A DNA stretch of 28,869 nucleotides from a virus. This document shows positions 1 to 8,310 of the stretch, in pieces. A program made the translations under genes and the position numbers. Location: the IMG/VR virus record IMGVR_UViG_3300042519_001559, positions 1 through 28,869 of that record; one strand, 5' to 3'. The number at the start of each line of letters is the position of its first letter. Positions within the stretch are counted from its first letter, which is position 1. Below the pieces are notes generated by a model. That model saw only the letters and a program-made list of their open reading frames with translations, had not been told where the DNA came from and ran no database searches.

Positions 1-1
1 G

Positions 2-1243
2 GGTGATGTTGCTCCCTGTATCTACGTGGCAAACCAGAAGAATGAATGTTGGAAAGCAAATCGCTGCCCTTATTACAATTCCCGTAATGACATGCTGACT
101 GCTAAATTCTCCACTCTGAATTACAGTATGTTTTTCTCCTTGCCGAATCATCTCAAGACAAGACAGGTGATGGTGTGTGACGAAGGATCGGAATTGGAAG
201 AGCAATTGGTGAGCCAATTCACATGTGAGGTGGACATTCCATTCCTGATGAAGACGCAGACGTTGGTGACACCGTTTCCCAATGATGATAAGAACAAGCC
301 CAAGGTTCTCTCATGGGTGAACTCCCTGATTGAGAAAGTGGAAACATCTTGCGCGGATTACAAGGAATGGTTCTCATCCAATACCGTCAAGAAAGACATC
401 ATCACGTTCAACAAGAAGAAACAGGAATACACGAAACTGACAAATCTTTTTAATTCTCTTGGATTACTTTCCGAATCTTTCTATGACAGTGATTATATCA
501 TTGAGCGAGTGGAATACGGCATCCGTTTCATTCCCCTGAAAGTTGATGTGCTTTCCAAGCATCTGTTCTCCCATGCGGAGAAGGTGGTTATTATGTCGGC
601 AACGATTATTGATCCCGATGCGTATTGCAAATCTCTGGGAATCAAGGATTATGAATACATCCATGTGGGAACTGATTTTGAGCCTGAGAAATCCCCCATT
701 CATATTATGGCGAAACAAAAGCTGAATTTTAATAATTTAAAGACCATGCTTCCAACGCTGATGAAACAGATTGAAGGAATTCTGGAACATCATAAGGATG
801 AGAAAGGGATCATTCACACCCACACACATTTCCTGACTGAATATATTCAGAATAATGTTAAAACAAATCGTTTTCTGTGTAGGGAAAAGGGGGTGAATAA
901 TGAGCAGCTTTTGGAAATGCATGAGGAATCCGAGGAACCCACTGTTCTGGTGTCTCCATCCATGACCTACGGAGTTGACCTGAAAGGCGATCTGGCGCGG
1001 TTCCAGATCATCCTGAAGGCACCGTGGCTACCAACCAAGGATGTGCGGGTGGAGAAGCTGATGAAGCTTGACAAGGATTGGTATGGTAATCAGATGTTGA
1101 AGACACTGGTACAAGCTTGTGGGCGCGGTGTCCGTTCGGAAGATGATTATTGTGAAACATATATTCTTGACGGGAGCATTTTTGATGCTATAAACAGGAA
1201 CAAGAAGAAGTTGCCGAAGTTCTTTCTGGATAGATTTAATTGA
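2..1243 (+). CDS. DinG/XPD-family superfamily 2 helicase, 5' truncated by window edge
   Basis: Likely ATP-dependent DNA helicase with an iron-sulfur cluster, acting in phage DNA replication, repair or recombination. The frame is open to base 2, so the true start and Walker A lie outside the window; an internal GTG at 26 is probably not the start. Near the visible N-terminus, Cys-x9-Cys-x5-Cys-Pro-Tyr-Tyr matches the Fe-S domain of DinG/XPD proteins. Motif II follows as CDEGSELEEQ, a DEGS form of the usual DEAH. The C-terminal half has motif III (MSATI), motif V (SMTYGVDLKGD) and motif VI (QACGRGVRSEDD), then the DinG-like ILDGS. The stop overlaps the next start by 4 bases. Family assignment is firm; the exact role is not. 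Confidence 0.85.
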   Translation, partial: GDVAPCIYVANQKNECWKANRCPYYNSRNDMLTAKFSTLNYSMFFSLPNHLKTRQVMVCDEGSELEEQLVSQFTCEVDIPFLMKTQTLVTPFPNDDKNKPKVLSWVNSLIEKVETSCADYKEWFSSNTVKKDIITFNKKKQEYTKLTNLFNSLGLLSESFYDSDYIIERVEYGIRFIPLKVDVLSKHLFSHAEKVVIMSATIIDPDAYCKSLGIKDYEYIHVGTDFEPEKSPIHIMAKQKLNFNNLKTMLPTLMKQIEGILEHHKDEKGIIHTHTHFLTEYIQNNVKTNRFLCREKGVNNEQLLEMHEESEEPTVLVSPSMTYGVDLKGDLARFQIILKAPWLPTKDVRVEKLMKLDKDWYGNQMLKTLVQACGRGVRSEDDYCETYILDGSIFDAINRNKKKLPKFFLDRFN

Positions 1244-2472
1244 TACAATTTTTAGTGAAAAAAATAGTAAAACATGGCAAATTTAGAATATTCATTTCAG
1301 ATAAAGTAGAAACGCGAAAATATAATAGTGTGAGTAAAATAAAAACAATAATCGACAAATCGTTGGAAAACGTGTTCTGGGTTTCCCATCAGGGTAAATT
1401 CCTTGGCTCTTCCGACTACCCCCAAGAATTTGAGCAGAAATATGGGAACATCTCCTATGCGTCTCTGGCAATAGATGACTATCTTTTTGACAAGCAGCAG
1501 CTTGAGAGAATCCATGATTTCCTGAGAAAATGGAATTTTGATGTTGCACAGCAATACAAGATCAACGAATACAACACAGGATATTATTACTGCGATGATC
1601 TGACGCTTATGGTTCGGGCAACATTCGGTATGCCGGAAGATAAGATTGATAAAGATGATGATGAAGATGCGTTCACACCAAATAACGGGGGAATTACAAT
1701 TAGTTTTTCTCCGCTGATTAAGAATCGGAAGATGATCGAGGACTTTTTGAAGGAATTTGTGGATGGGGAATTTTGGTTTTTACCTGCTTCGGAGAAGAAT
1801 TTTTATATGATTGCTCAAACTCAGCATGGGTTGACGAAAAGAAAAACAAATTTTGCGAATATTGAAATTAAAGATGATAGATACGATTTATATTACGGTG
1901 AGGATTTCCCGAAAGATAAGATCATGAGCTTTGTTAAGGATAAACATCCTGAAAGTTTGTTACTTTTTCACGGGGTTCCCGGTAGCGGAAAATCAAATTT
2001 GATTAAAAATCTGATTACTGAATGTGAAGATGATGTCATTTACATCCCACCTTCCATGGTATCAGTTATTTCCCAACCATCCTTCATATCATTCATGTTA
2101 GACAATCGCGGATGCGTCCTGCTGATTGAAGATGCTGAAGAGATATTATCCGTTGATAGAAATTCAGGAACACAAAACATTTTGGGTATGACCGATGGTT
2201 TCCTCCGCGACTGCATGGGAATGCGTATAATTTGCACATTTAATTGCGATTTGAAAAAGGTTGATCCCGCCCTTTTGAGGAAGGGGAGGCTTTACCTAGA
2301 ATACCGTTTTGGTGAACTTTCCATCAAAGATGGTCAGAGATTGGCTGATTATTGTGAGCTTGACATTACAATCGATAAGGAAATGACGCTTGCGGATATT
2401 TTCAATTACCATAAGGATAACACATCTACCAAGTCGTTTGAGGATCGTCTAATGGGATTTGGGAATTTTTAA
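1240..2472 (+). CDS. AAA+ ATPase, BCS1-like
   Basis: ATPase of the AAA family, probably a remodeller or chaperone; the substrate is unknown. Walker A is GVPGSGKS near residue 246, Walker B is VLLIEDAEE near residue 292, and a sensor/arginine-finger region (ALLRKGRL) follows, as in BCS1-type AAA proteins. The first ~190 residues have no motif I recognise and may bind the substrate. The start is uncertain: TTG at 1240 gives a TTGA overlap with the helicase stop, GTG at 1255 is an alternative, and neither has a clear Shine-Dalgarno sequence. Tight coupling to the helicase suggests cotranscription. Confidence 0.8.
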   Translation: MIQFLVKKIVKHGKFRIFISDKVETRKYNSVSKIKTIIDKSLENVFWVSHQGKFLGSSDYPQEFEQKYGNISYASLAIDDYLFDKQQLERIHDFLRKWNFDVAQQYKINEYNTGYYYCDDLTLMVRATFGMPEDKIDKDDDEDAFTPNNGGITISFSPLIKNRKMIEDFLKEFVDGEFWFLPASEKNFYMIAQTQHGLTKRKTNFANIEIKDDRYDLYYGEDFPKDKIMSFVKDKHPESLLLFHGVPGSGKSNLIKNLITECEDDVIYIPPSMVSVISQPSFISFMLDNRGCVLLIEDAEEILSVDRNSGTQNILGMTDGFLRDCMGMRIICTFNCDLKKVDPALLRKGRLYLEYRFGELSIKDGQRLADYCELDITIDKEMTLADIFNYHKDNTSTKSFEDRLMGFGNF

Positions 2473-2473
2473 T

Positions 2474-2704
2474 ATGAATGTTGTCATAGATGGTATCAAA
2501 TATGTTCCCGAATACACCATTCCACCATTGGATGATGTAAGATTGGAACGTTGTATCCAAGAATTGTTATCAATTCAAAGATTTCCAGAATACACTAATA
2601 AGCACCGAGCTTGGGCTTGGGACGCTCTAAACGCCATTGCGCCTGATATAGCAAAGCTACCACCTGAAAAAGTTTGGAATCTGTTTTTTGGGGATGATGA
2701 ATAA
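2474..2704 (+). CDS. Hypothetical protein, 76 aa
   Basis: Small soluble acidic protein of unknown function. I use ATG 2474 (MNVVIDGIKYV) rather than the upstream in-frame start inside the ATPase gene, because it begins directly after that gene's stop. The body is mostly helical, with a Trp-rich stretch (HRAWAWDALNAIA). It is the last gene of the helicase-ATPase run; the next gene has its own late-type promoter. Confidence 0.6.
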   Translation: MNVVIDGIKYVPEYTIPPLDDVRLERCIQELLSIQRFPEYTNKHRAWAWDALNAIAPDIAKLPPEKVWNLFFGDDE

Positions 2705-2715
2705 TGTATAATGAT

Positions 2716-2721
2716 TAAGTA
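2716..2721 (+). promoter_or_regulatory. Possible late promoter element TAAGTA
   Basis: TAAGTA 13 nt before the gp15-like start. The gap is wider than the 5-6 nt rule seen elsewhere, so this is a weaker member. Confidence 0.35.
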
Positions 2722-2734
2722 ATCCTATAACGAT

Positions 2735-3814
2735 ATGCTGGATTACAATTATTTCTTTGAAAATTCCCAACTCCTCAACCTGTTCGTAGCAGCGTTTGAT
2801 GACGCTTTTGTATATCGTTATGACGCTCGCACAAGGCAAGCCAAGGAAAAGATTGAGGTTCGCTATGTCAATGGGTCGAAACATCGCGTTCTCCATGATC
2901 TGAGCGACCGAGCCAAGACGCTCACCTTACCAGTGGTGACGATTGAACAGACCGGACTGGCGCGTGATCCATCCCGTATTCACAACAAAGACCAGTTCAT
3001 TTATAGGAAACAGTTGGATTCCACCAACCGATTGGCTAAAATCCCCCAGCCAATCCCCGTCAATATTACGGTGGATGTGAATATCATCTGCTATTTCAAG
3101 GAGGATTTGGATCAGATCATCCAGAACATTGTCACCCAATGCAACCCATACATCATGGTTTCTTGGAAAATTCCTGAGAAATTCAATCTCCCCTTCATTG
3201 ATGAGATTCGTTCGGAGATACAGATGACGGGAGATTTCTCCTATGAAAATCCCAAAGACTTGTCTCCTGATGTGAAATGGCGCATTTCCGCTTCCAATAC
3301 TTTCGTAATCAAGGGTTGGTTGTTCAAGGATCATAATCAAAATCAGAAGCCAATCTATGTCATTAATGCTGATTTTCACGCTCTTCCTGTTAGCAATCGA
3401 TTCTGTGATTACAATCTCTTTGATGTGATCAGCGCAGAAGGAGTTCAGACAGATAGTGTATCAATCAGCGCATACCCCGAATTCACCAATTATTTCGTCA
3501 ATGGCATTCACCAAGGGGATTCTCTGGTTGTCACGGAACTGAACGACAGGAACTTCCAATTCTATGGAAAGCGATTTAATTATAATAATACGTGGTATCT
3601 GTCCGGTGCTTATGATATTCCTGAATTGGTATATACGGAGATTGACACTGATAAATTTCCCACGATTTCCGCCTATCTGTTGCCAGAGAATGTGATTACC
3701 ACGGTGAATGATAATATTGTCACGGTGTCACTAAGTTCCAATTATTTTGCTGATTTGTCGGGTAATATGGTTTTTGTGACGGCAAATGAAGCTGGGTGGG
3801 TTGCTTCCTATTAA
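2735..3814 (+). CDS. 15: Tail terminator / sheath stabiliser, T4 gp15-like
   Basis: Likely caps the tail tube and sheath and provides the head-joining surface, as T4 gp15 does. The match is by pattern: a central hydrophobic beta segment before YFKEDLDQIIQNIVTQCNPY corresponds to T4 gp15 around 'YEDDMFQIVEQILPYFQP', and WRISASNTFVIKGWLF followed by INADFHA corresponds to 'WSLTFEVNGWMY...TDFHA'. At 359 residues it is about 100 longer than T4 gp15; the extra C-terminal part, after about residue 225, looks beta-rich and is unrecognised. Its place just before portal and neck genes fits. Start ATG 2735. Confidence 0.8.
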   Translation: MLDYNYFFENSQLLNLFVAAFDDAFVYRYDARTRQAKEKIEVRYVNGSKHRVLHDLSDRAKTLTLPVVTIEQTGLARDPSRIHNKDQFIYRKQLDSTNRLAKIPQPIPVNITVDVNIICYFKEDLDQIIQNIVTQCNPYIMVSWKIPEKFNLPFIDEIRSEIQMTGDFSYENPKDLSPDVKWRISASNTFVIKGWLFKDHNQNQKPIYVINADFHALPVSNRFCDYNLFDVISAEGVQTDSVSISAYPEFTNYFVNGIHQGDSLVVTELNDRNFQFYGKRFNYNNTWYLSGAYDIPELVYTEIDTDKFPTISAYLLPENVITTVNDNIVTVSLSSNYFADLSGNMVFVTANEAGWVASY

Positions 3815-3817
3815 ATA
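3812..3817 (+). promoter_or_regulatory. Late promoter element TAAATA, 5 nt before start
   Basis: TAAATA overlaps the TAA stop of the gp15-like gene and sits 5 nt before ATG 3823. No Shine-Dalgarno lies between. Confidence 0.7.
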
Positions 3818-3822
3818 TTTTA

Positions 3823-4236
3823 ATGTCTAATTGTTTCAAAGATTTGGGATTGATTTATGAAAGCATGGGTAATGATACCATGTCCTTAAATGATATTTAT
3901 GGAGATATTGAATATGATATACCTGAAAGTGAGGCACTTTATAGTGCTATTGATCCTGAGATGGGGGATATTCAAATTCCAATTAAAACGTTATCACCAG
4001 ATCAATTGTTGAAATTGACGACATATCAAGATGATACTACGGTATTCCAAGCATATAAAGATTTTGCCGATAGAGAACAGAAACAAATCGTGAACCATTA
4101 CAAGAAAAATCGTAATGAATTACACGAAAATCCAATAGTCATTGATAATAATACCGCTTTGGATGGATATCATCGAATCATTGCGGCGATTTTGACCCAA
4201 CAATCTTTGAAAGTATTAGATGTGTCGGATATTTAA
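3823..4236 (+). CDS. ParB-like domain protein, copy 1
   Basis: 137-residue protein with a C-terminal ParB/sulfiredoxin-like motif (ENPIVIDNNTALDGYHRIIA), the short nucleotide-binding segment seen in ParB N-domains; no DNA-binding HTH is visible. The N-terminus carries the LIYESMGN leader shared with other late genes here and may be a capsid-targeting peptide. ATG 3823 is chosen because it follows TAAATA by 5 nt and the paralogue at 7199 begins at the matching place. It is about 90% identical to that paralogue; the pair flank the portal and HNH genes. Enzymatic activity is unknown. Confidence 0.75.
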   Translation: MSNCFKDLGLIYESMGNDTMSLNDIYGDIEYDIPESEALYSAIDPEMGDIQIPIKTLSPDQLLKLTTYQDDTTVFQAYKDFADREQKQIVNHYKKNRNELHENPIVIDNNTALDGYHRIIAAILTQQSLKVLDVSDI

Positions 4237-4258
4237 TTGAATTAATGAAGATTCCCCC

Positions 4259-4264
4259 TAAATA
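4259..4264 (+). promoter_or_regulatory. Late promoter element TAAATA, 6 nt before start
   Basis: TAAATA with 6 nt to the portal ATG at 4271; no Shine-Dalgarno between. Confidence 0.7.
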
Positions 4265-4270
4265 ATAAAT

Positions 4271-6085
4271 ATGGCGGGAATAGGAAGTTCAACAACACCA
4301 TCTTCAAACAAACAATATCAAGGGAGCGATGGTAAGGGTTCCACTTTTGATAGGAACATGCAATCCTATTTGAAGAATCGTGGGAATTTCATTGAGAAAA
4401 CTCCTGACGAAGCGAAGAATACAAAATATAAATATTTCCAAAAAATTGGGTTACGCAGACCTGAAGCGATTGCTCGCAATTCCGTAGCTCTCAATAACGA
4501 CTGGAACAACACGGCATTTTCCGCCATCTACCAAGACAAGTCCTTTACGGATTTGATGTATTCCCAAGCTTCGGAGGAAAAACCCGGACGTTTGCGGGAC
4601 TATCGCATGATTGCCGCTTACTCCGAAGTTGCGGATGCTCTGGATGAGATTTGTGATGAGACAATCAATGTTGATGAGAACGGAGAGATTGTAACTCTGG
4701 AAATCCGCAACACCGATCTGGAATCGGAAAAGAAGGAAGAGATTGAGAAGGAATTCTCCCGTTTCGTCGCTATGATGGAACTGGAAGACAATGGTTGGAA
4801 TTATTTTCGCCAACTCATGATCGAGGGGGAACTGTTTTTCGAATTGATTTTAAAAGAGGATTATATTAAACAAGGGGTTGTCGCCATCAAGAACCTTCCT
4901 GCTGAACAATTTGATCCTGTATATGACAATATACAAACGATGCAGATCAAAGCGTTCATTTACAAAAAGCCGATTTTCTCCACTGTTGATAATAAAAAGG
5001 TGGAACGCTACGAATACATTCCCTTTGAGCAAAACCAAGTCCTCTATGTGAATAGTGGGCAATACAACGAAACCAAGGATTTCATCATCCCTTTCATTGA
5101 GAATTGCCGCAGAGCTTACAGACAGCTTTCCATGATTGAGGATTCTGTGGTGATCCACAGAATGGTTCACGCTCCCCTACGCTTCCTCTTCAATGTGGAT
5201 GTGGGTAGATTACCTGTTCCTCAAGCTGAAGCCTATCTACGCAAGCTACAGAGCCAATACTGGTCAACCAAAACCTTTGACATCGACCAAGGGGATATTG
5301 TCAAGAAATACGCACCCCAATCAACTCTTGATTCGTTCTGGTTCGCCAAGAGACAGGGAATGGAAGCAACGACTGTCGAAACATTCGGGGGTCAAATGTC
5401 TGATGGTAACATGGATGTTCTAGATTGGTTCATCAAGAAACTCTATCGCTCCCTCAAAACACCAACTTCCCGTTTGAATGATGAGACGGGTTATAACGAT
5501 GGAACGGAGATGCTTCGGGAAGAACTGAAGTTCGCCAAGATGATCATCCGTCAGCAACAACGTTTTGCCCAAGGTATCAAGAGAGCGTTTATCACACATC
5601 TCAAGTTCAAGGACATGTTTGATGAATGGGATTTGTTCGATGACAATATCCGTGTGGAATTCAATGTTCCCACGAATTTCTATGACATGCGGGAGAGTCA
5701 GAAGCTCAACCTCAAGATCGAGACTTTCAATAATATTACGGGCAATGAAATGGTTTCCACGATCTATGCCATGAAGAAATATCTGGATTGGAAGGATTCC
5801 GATATCCTTGCCAACCTACACTTCAAGAAGGTGGAAGCGGAACATATGTTTGAAATTGAGCAAATTCGGTCATCAGGCCCCGAGTGGCGCAATCTTTTAG
5901 CTCAACAAGCTGAAGGTGGAGAAGGTGGTGATATGGGTGGTCTTGGTGGCGGTTCCAGTGGAAGCGGCGGCGTGCCAGATTTCGGAGGAGGCCCAGCCGC
6001 TATTGGAGGTGATGACATTGGGGTGGAACCCGATCAAGCAGAAACCCCGGAAGCTCCGTCCAATGAACCAGAGATGGGTGTCTAA
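4271..6085 (+). CDS. 20: Portal vertex protein, T4 gp20-like
   Basis: Forms the dodecameric portal at one capsid vertex, through which DNA is packaged and to which the neck joins. Residues ~110-140 (YRMIAAYSEVADALDEICDE) match the gp20 N-domain. VIHRMVHAPLRFLFNVDVG corresponds to the 'YRISRAPERRVFYIDVGNLP' wing/stem region of gp20. LYRSLKTPTSRL and REELKFAKMI match the conserved gp20 C-half. The last ~45 residues are a Gly/Ser-rich then acidic Pro-rich tail not typical of T4 gp20. The 604-residue length is slightly above T4's 524. The 3' end is overlapped by the antisense HNH gene. Confidence 0.92.
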   Translation: MAGIGSSTTPSSNKQYQGSDGKGSTFDRNMQSYLKNRGNFIEKTPDEAKNTKYKYFQKIGLRRPEAIARNSVALNNDWNNTAFSAIYQDKSFTDLMYSQASEEKPGRLRDYRMIAAYSEVADALDEICDETINVDENGEIVTLEIRNTDLESEKKEEIEKEFSRFVAMMELEDNGWNYFRQLMIEGELFFELILKEDYIKQGVVAIKNLPAEQFDPVYDNIQTMQIKAFIYKKPIFSTVDNKKVERYEYIPFEQNQVLYVNSGQYNETKDFIIPFIENCRRAYRQLSMIEDSVVIHRMVHAPLRFLFNVDVGRLPVPQAEAYLRKLQSQYWSTKTFDIDQGDIVKKYAPQSTLDSFWFAKRQGMEATTVETFGGQMSDGNMDVLDWFIKKLYRSLKTPTSRLNDETGYNDGTEMLREELKFAKMIIRQQQRFAQGIKRAFITHLKFKDMFDEWDLFDDNIRVEFNVPTNFYDMRESQKLNLKIETFNNITGNEMVSTIYAMKKYLDWKDSDILANLHFKKVEAEHMFEIEQIRSSGPEWRNLLAQQAEGGEGGDMGGLGGGSSGSGGVPDFGGGPAAIGGDDIGVEPDQAETPEAPSNEPEMGV

Positions 6086-7124
6086 ATTTTAGATTAGCTC
6101 TCTTGCTATCATTAATAGATTCCGGTATTGTTTGGAGATTTCCATGGTGATGATAACCACCTTTGGTTAGAGGTAAGATATGATCAACATTATATTTGAT
6201 ACCTAAACAATTTTCCAATCTTATTCGCATATCAACATATGTTTTTTCAATGTTCTGATCATGGTCTGGATGAGTTGCATTTTTCTTCAACGCTCTCCTT
6301 TTACTACTATGTAAATTAACTTTATTTCTATTATTGATACAATAATTTTTCTGTCTTTGCTTTCTTTTTTCCGGGTATTGTAGTGAATAATTTTTGTAAT
6401 TTTCAGAAGAACATTTATCACAATATGATGACCTGTTTTTATATTTTTTATTTAAAATGTAAAAATTTTCAATTGGTAAGACGCTACAACACGAATAACA
6501 TTTCTTAGTATCATTCATTTCCATTTTAACCTCTTCAATGTCTAATGCTCGTGTATGTAGAAAGGTTGGAACGTCTCTCCACGATTTTAATATTGGTTGA
6601 TCAGTTTTACACAATTTATTTGCAATAGCTTCTAATGATTTGGGAATAACCTGAATATTTTGATGGTGATGATATCCACCTTTGGTCATAGGTATTATTT
6701 TATGTAATAGAAATTTAATACCTAAACATTTTTGAAGTCTTAATCTCATTTCTATCAAAACCGCTTCAATTTTTGGATCGTGATCTTTGTGATATGAATT
6801 AACTTTACTGGCCGATCTTTTATTACTACTCAATTGTCTAATCACTGGATTGTTTAATTTATAATTTTTAGATCGTAACAATTCTTTTTCTAAATTCTTT
6901 TCCCTATATTTTTTACCTCTTTCATTGCAGATATCACGATTATTTTCTCTATATTTTTTCATATAAGCATCGTGACGATCTTTATTTTTTAATCTCCATT
7001 CCTTGTTTAATATTCTAGAACATGATATGCAATTTGTTTGCAACCCATCTGTAATTTTTTTACACCTGTTGAATGATTCTTTTGGTAATTCCAACTCACA
7101 TCTTTTGCACTTCTTTGTTTTCAC
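6000..7124 (-). CDS. Tandem HNH endonuclease-like protein (two fused copies)
   Basis: Probable homing-type endonuclease, 374 residues, made of two copies of one module (about 1-190 and 205-374). Each copy has an N-terminal Cys-x2-Cys...Cys-x2-Cys zinc site (CKRCELELPKESF; CYSCCSVLPIENF) followed by a basic linker and an HNH core. The second core keeps DHILPLTKGGYHHHGNLQ. In the first, the conserved Asp is replaced (LHKIIPMTKGGYHHHQNIQ), so that copy may be inactive. Start is GTG 7124, set 5 nt after TAAATA; ATG at 7126 stops at once. The stop lies 86 nt inside the portal gene on the opposite strand. Insertion beside the portal and between two ParB-like copies suggests mobility. Confidence 0.82.
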   Translation of the reverse strand: MKTKKCKRCELELPKESFNRCKKITDGLQTNCISCSRILNKEWRLKNKDRHDAYMKKYRENNRDICNERGKKYREKNLEKELLRSKNYKLNNPVIRQLSSNKRSASKVNSYHKDHDPKIEAVLIEMRLRLQKCLGIKFLLHKIIPMTKGGYHHHQNIQVIPKSLEAIANKLCKTDQPILKSWRDVPTFLHTRALDIEEVKMEMNDTKKCYSCCSVLPIENFYILNKKYKNRSSYCDKCSSENYKNYSLQYPEKRKQRQKNYCINNRNKVNLHSSKRRALKKNATHPDHDQNIEKTYVDMRIRLENCLGIKYNVDHILPLTKGGYHHHGNLQTIPESINDSKRANLKFRHPSLVHWTELPGFLLDRVPPQCHHLQ

Positions 7125-7129
7125 ATTAG

Positions 7130-7135
7130 TATTTA
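7130..7135 (-). promoter_or_regulatory. Late promoter element TAAATA, 5 nt before start
   Basis: On the minus strand TAAATA lies 5 nt before the GTG start of the HNH gene. Confidence 0.6.
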
Positions 7136-7187
7136 ACTAAAACGGATCGAATTGGAAAGAAAAAATTGTAATAAATCACTATCAAAT

Positions 7188-7193
7188 TAAATA
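7188..7193 (+). promoter_or_regulatory. Late promoter element TAAATA, 5 nt before start
   Basis: TAAATA then ATATC then ATG 7199, the start of the second ParB-like gene. Confidence 0.7.
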
Positions 7194-7198
7194 ATATC

Positions 7199-7618
7199 AT
7201 GACTTCCCACGACTTTAAAAATATCACAATGCTTTATGAAAGCATGGGTAATAATACCATGTCCCTAAACGATATTTACGGTGATATTGAATATGATATA
7301 CCCGAAAGTGAGGCACTTTACAATGCTGTTGATCCTGAAATGGGAGACATTCAAATTCCGATCAAAACATTATCGCCAGATCAATTGTTGAAATTGACAA
7401 CATACAAAGATGATACCACGGTATTCCAAGCATATAAAGATTTTGCCGGTAGAGATCAAAAGCAAATTGTGAACCATTACAAGAAAAATCGTAATGAATT
7501 ACATGAGAACCCAATTGTAATTGATAATAATACTGCTTTGGATGGTTATCATCGAATTGTTGCTGCAATTTTGACCAAGCAATCCTTGAAGGTTTTAGAT
7601 ATTTCTGATATAGAATAA
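7199..7618 (+). CDS. ParB-like domain protein, copy 2
   Basis: Paralogue of the gene at 3823, 139 residues. From the shared YESMGN onward I count about nine amino-acid differences in ~123 positions, mostly conservative; the first ten residues differ more. It has the same ParB-like ALDGYHRIVAAIL motif and the same LYES-type leader (MLYESMGN). Its stop abuts the stop of the convergent PAS gene. The duplication appears fairly recent. As for copy 1, the role is unknown; a ParB/Srx-like nucleotide-binding or nuclease activity is possible but not shown. Confidence 0.75.
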   Translation: MTSHDFKNITMLYESMGNNTMSLNDIYGDIEYDIPESEALYNAVDPEMGDIQIPIKTLSPDQLLKLTTYKDDTTVFQAYKDFAGRDQKQIVNHYKKNRNELHENPIVIDNNTALDGYHRIVAAILTKQSLKVLDISDIE

Positions 7619-8293
7619 TTAACTCAAAGGAATACCATAAGTCTTGGCATATTCCTTTGATTTCTGATCAAAGGGGTAAATCGTCCCATGCCACAAATAA
7701 TCGTTACCATTATCGATTGGTCCCAGAGGACGAACCCGAACAATCCATTCTCCCATAAATTCTTCTTTGGCATTTTTAAATTTTAATTTACCAGAGAATT
7801 GAGAAAAAACATCAATTGAATCCTCCCATCTACGAACATAATCATCAAGTTGATGTTCGTCTTCCACGAAATTTTTCCAATTCAGACGAAGTAACTCTTC
7901 GGATGATGTCCCACACAGATTACAATAAGCCTCATTTACCATGATATTCAAACCCTTTGAAGTGGTTCGAAATGATGGTTTGGGATTGAGCCAGAACATT
8001 GCTTCTATTTCCGCTTTGATTATTTTCACGGAATCTTTCATGGAACCCCCACCATTTGGGGAGATTTCATACTCAACATTTTTCAATCGGATGTCGATAT
8101 CCGACACAGTTCCTTGAATATTTTTTAAAGATTCTGGTATGGAATTCCGAGATTTAATATATTCCTTGTGTGCCTTGTATTTTTTAATTATAAAAGTTGT
8201 GACCTGTTTCCAAGTCAAGCCAAGCATACCCAACGCACCAATGATAATGGTGACGAAATTGGCATGTTTTTGTAATAAATCGTAAAAATCCAT
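7619..8293 (-). CDS. Membrane-anchored PAS-domain protein
   Basis: 224 residues: an N-terminal hydrophobic segment (about residues 13-27, FVTIIIGALGMLGL), a basic stretch and short coiled coil (~30-75), then a PAS-like sensor domain (~93-205) with the typical VNEAYCNLCGTSSEELLRLNW segment and a closing beta strand near DYLWHGTIYPFD. There is no kinase, cyclase or effector domain, so it could sense a ligand and act by protein contact, or modify host signalling at the inner membrane. Its own TAAATA element sits 5 nt before ATG 8293. PAS proteins are uncommon in phages. Confidence 0.72.
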   Translation of the reverse strand: MDFYDLLQKHANFVTIIIGALGMLGLTWKQVTTFIIKKYKAHKEYIKSRNSIPESLKNIQGTVSDIDIRLKNVEYEISPNGGGSMKDSVKIIKAEIEAMFWLNPKPSFRTTSKGLNIMVNEAYCNLCGTSSEELLRLNWKNFVEDEHQLDDYVRRWEDSIDVFSQFSGKLKFKNAKEEFMGEWIVRVRPLGPIDNGNDYLWHGTIYPFDQKSKEYAKTYGIPLS

Positions 8294-8298
8294 AACAT

Positions 8299-8304
8299 TA
8301 TTTA
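8299..8304 (-). promoter_or_regulatory. Late promoter element TAAATA, 5 nt before start
   Basis: Minus-strand TAAATA then 5 nt to ATG 8293 of the PAS gene. Confidence 0.7.
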
Positions 8305-8310
8305 GGATAA

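Noticed and set aside
464-922. Minus-strand frames within the helicase gene
   Set aside because: Antisense to a clearly conserved coding frame; no promoter or domain.
2927-3379. 150-codon minus-strand frame within the gp15-like gene
   Set aside because: Complement of a conserved structural gene; composition is a mirror of it and no start signal is present.
5940-6000. Gly-rich run at the portal C-terminus as a possible tandem repeat or frameshift
   Set aside because: The frame continues to a plausible acidic tail and stop; low-complexity linker is sufficient.
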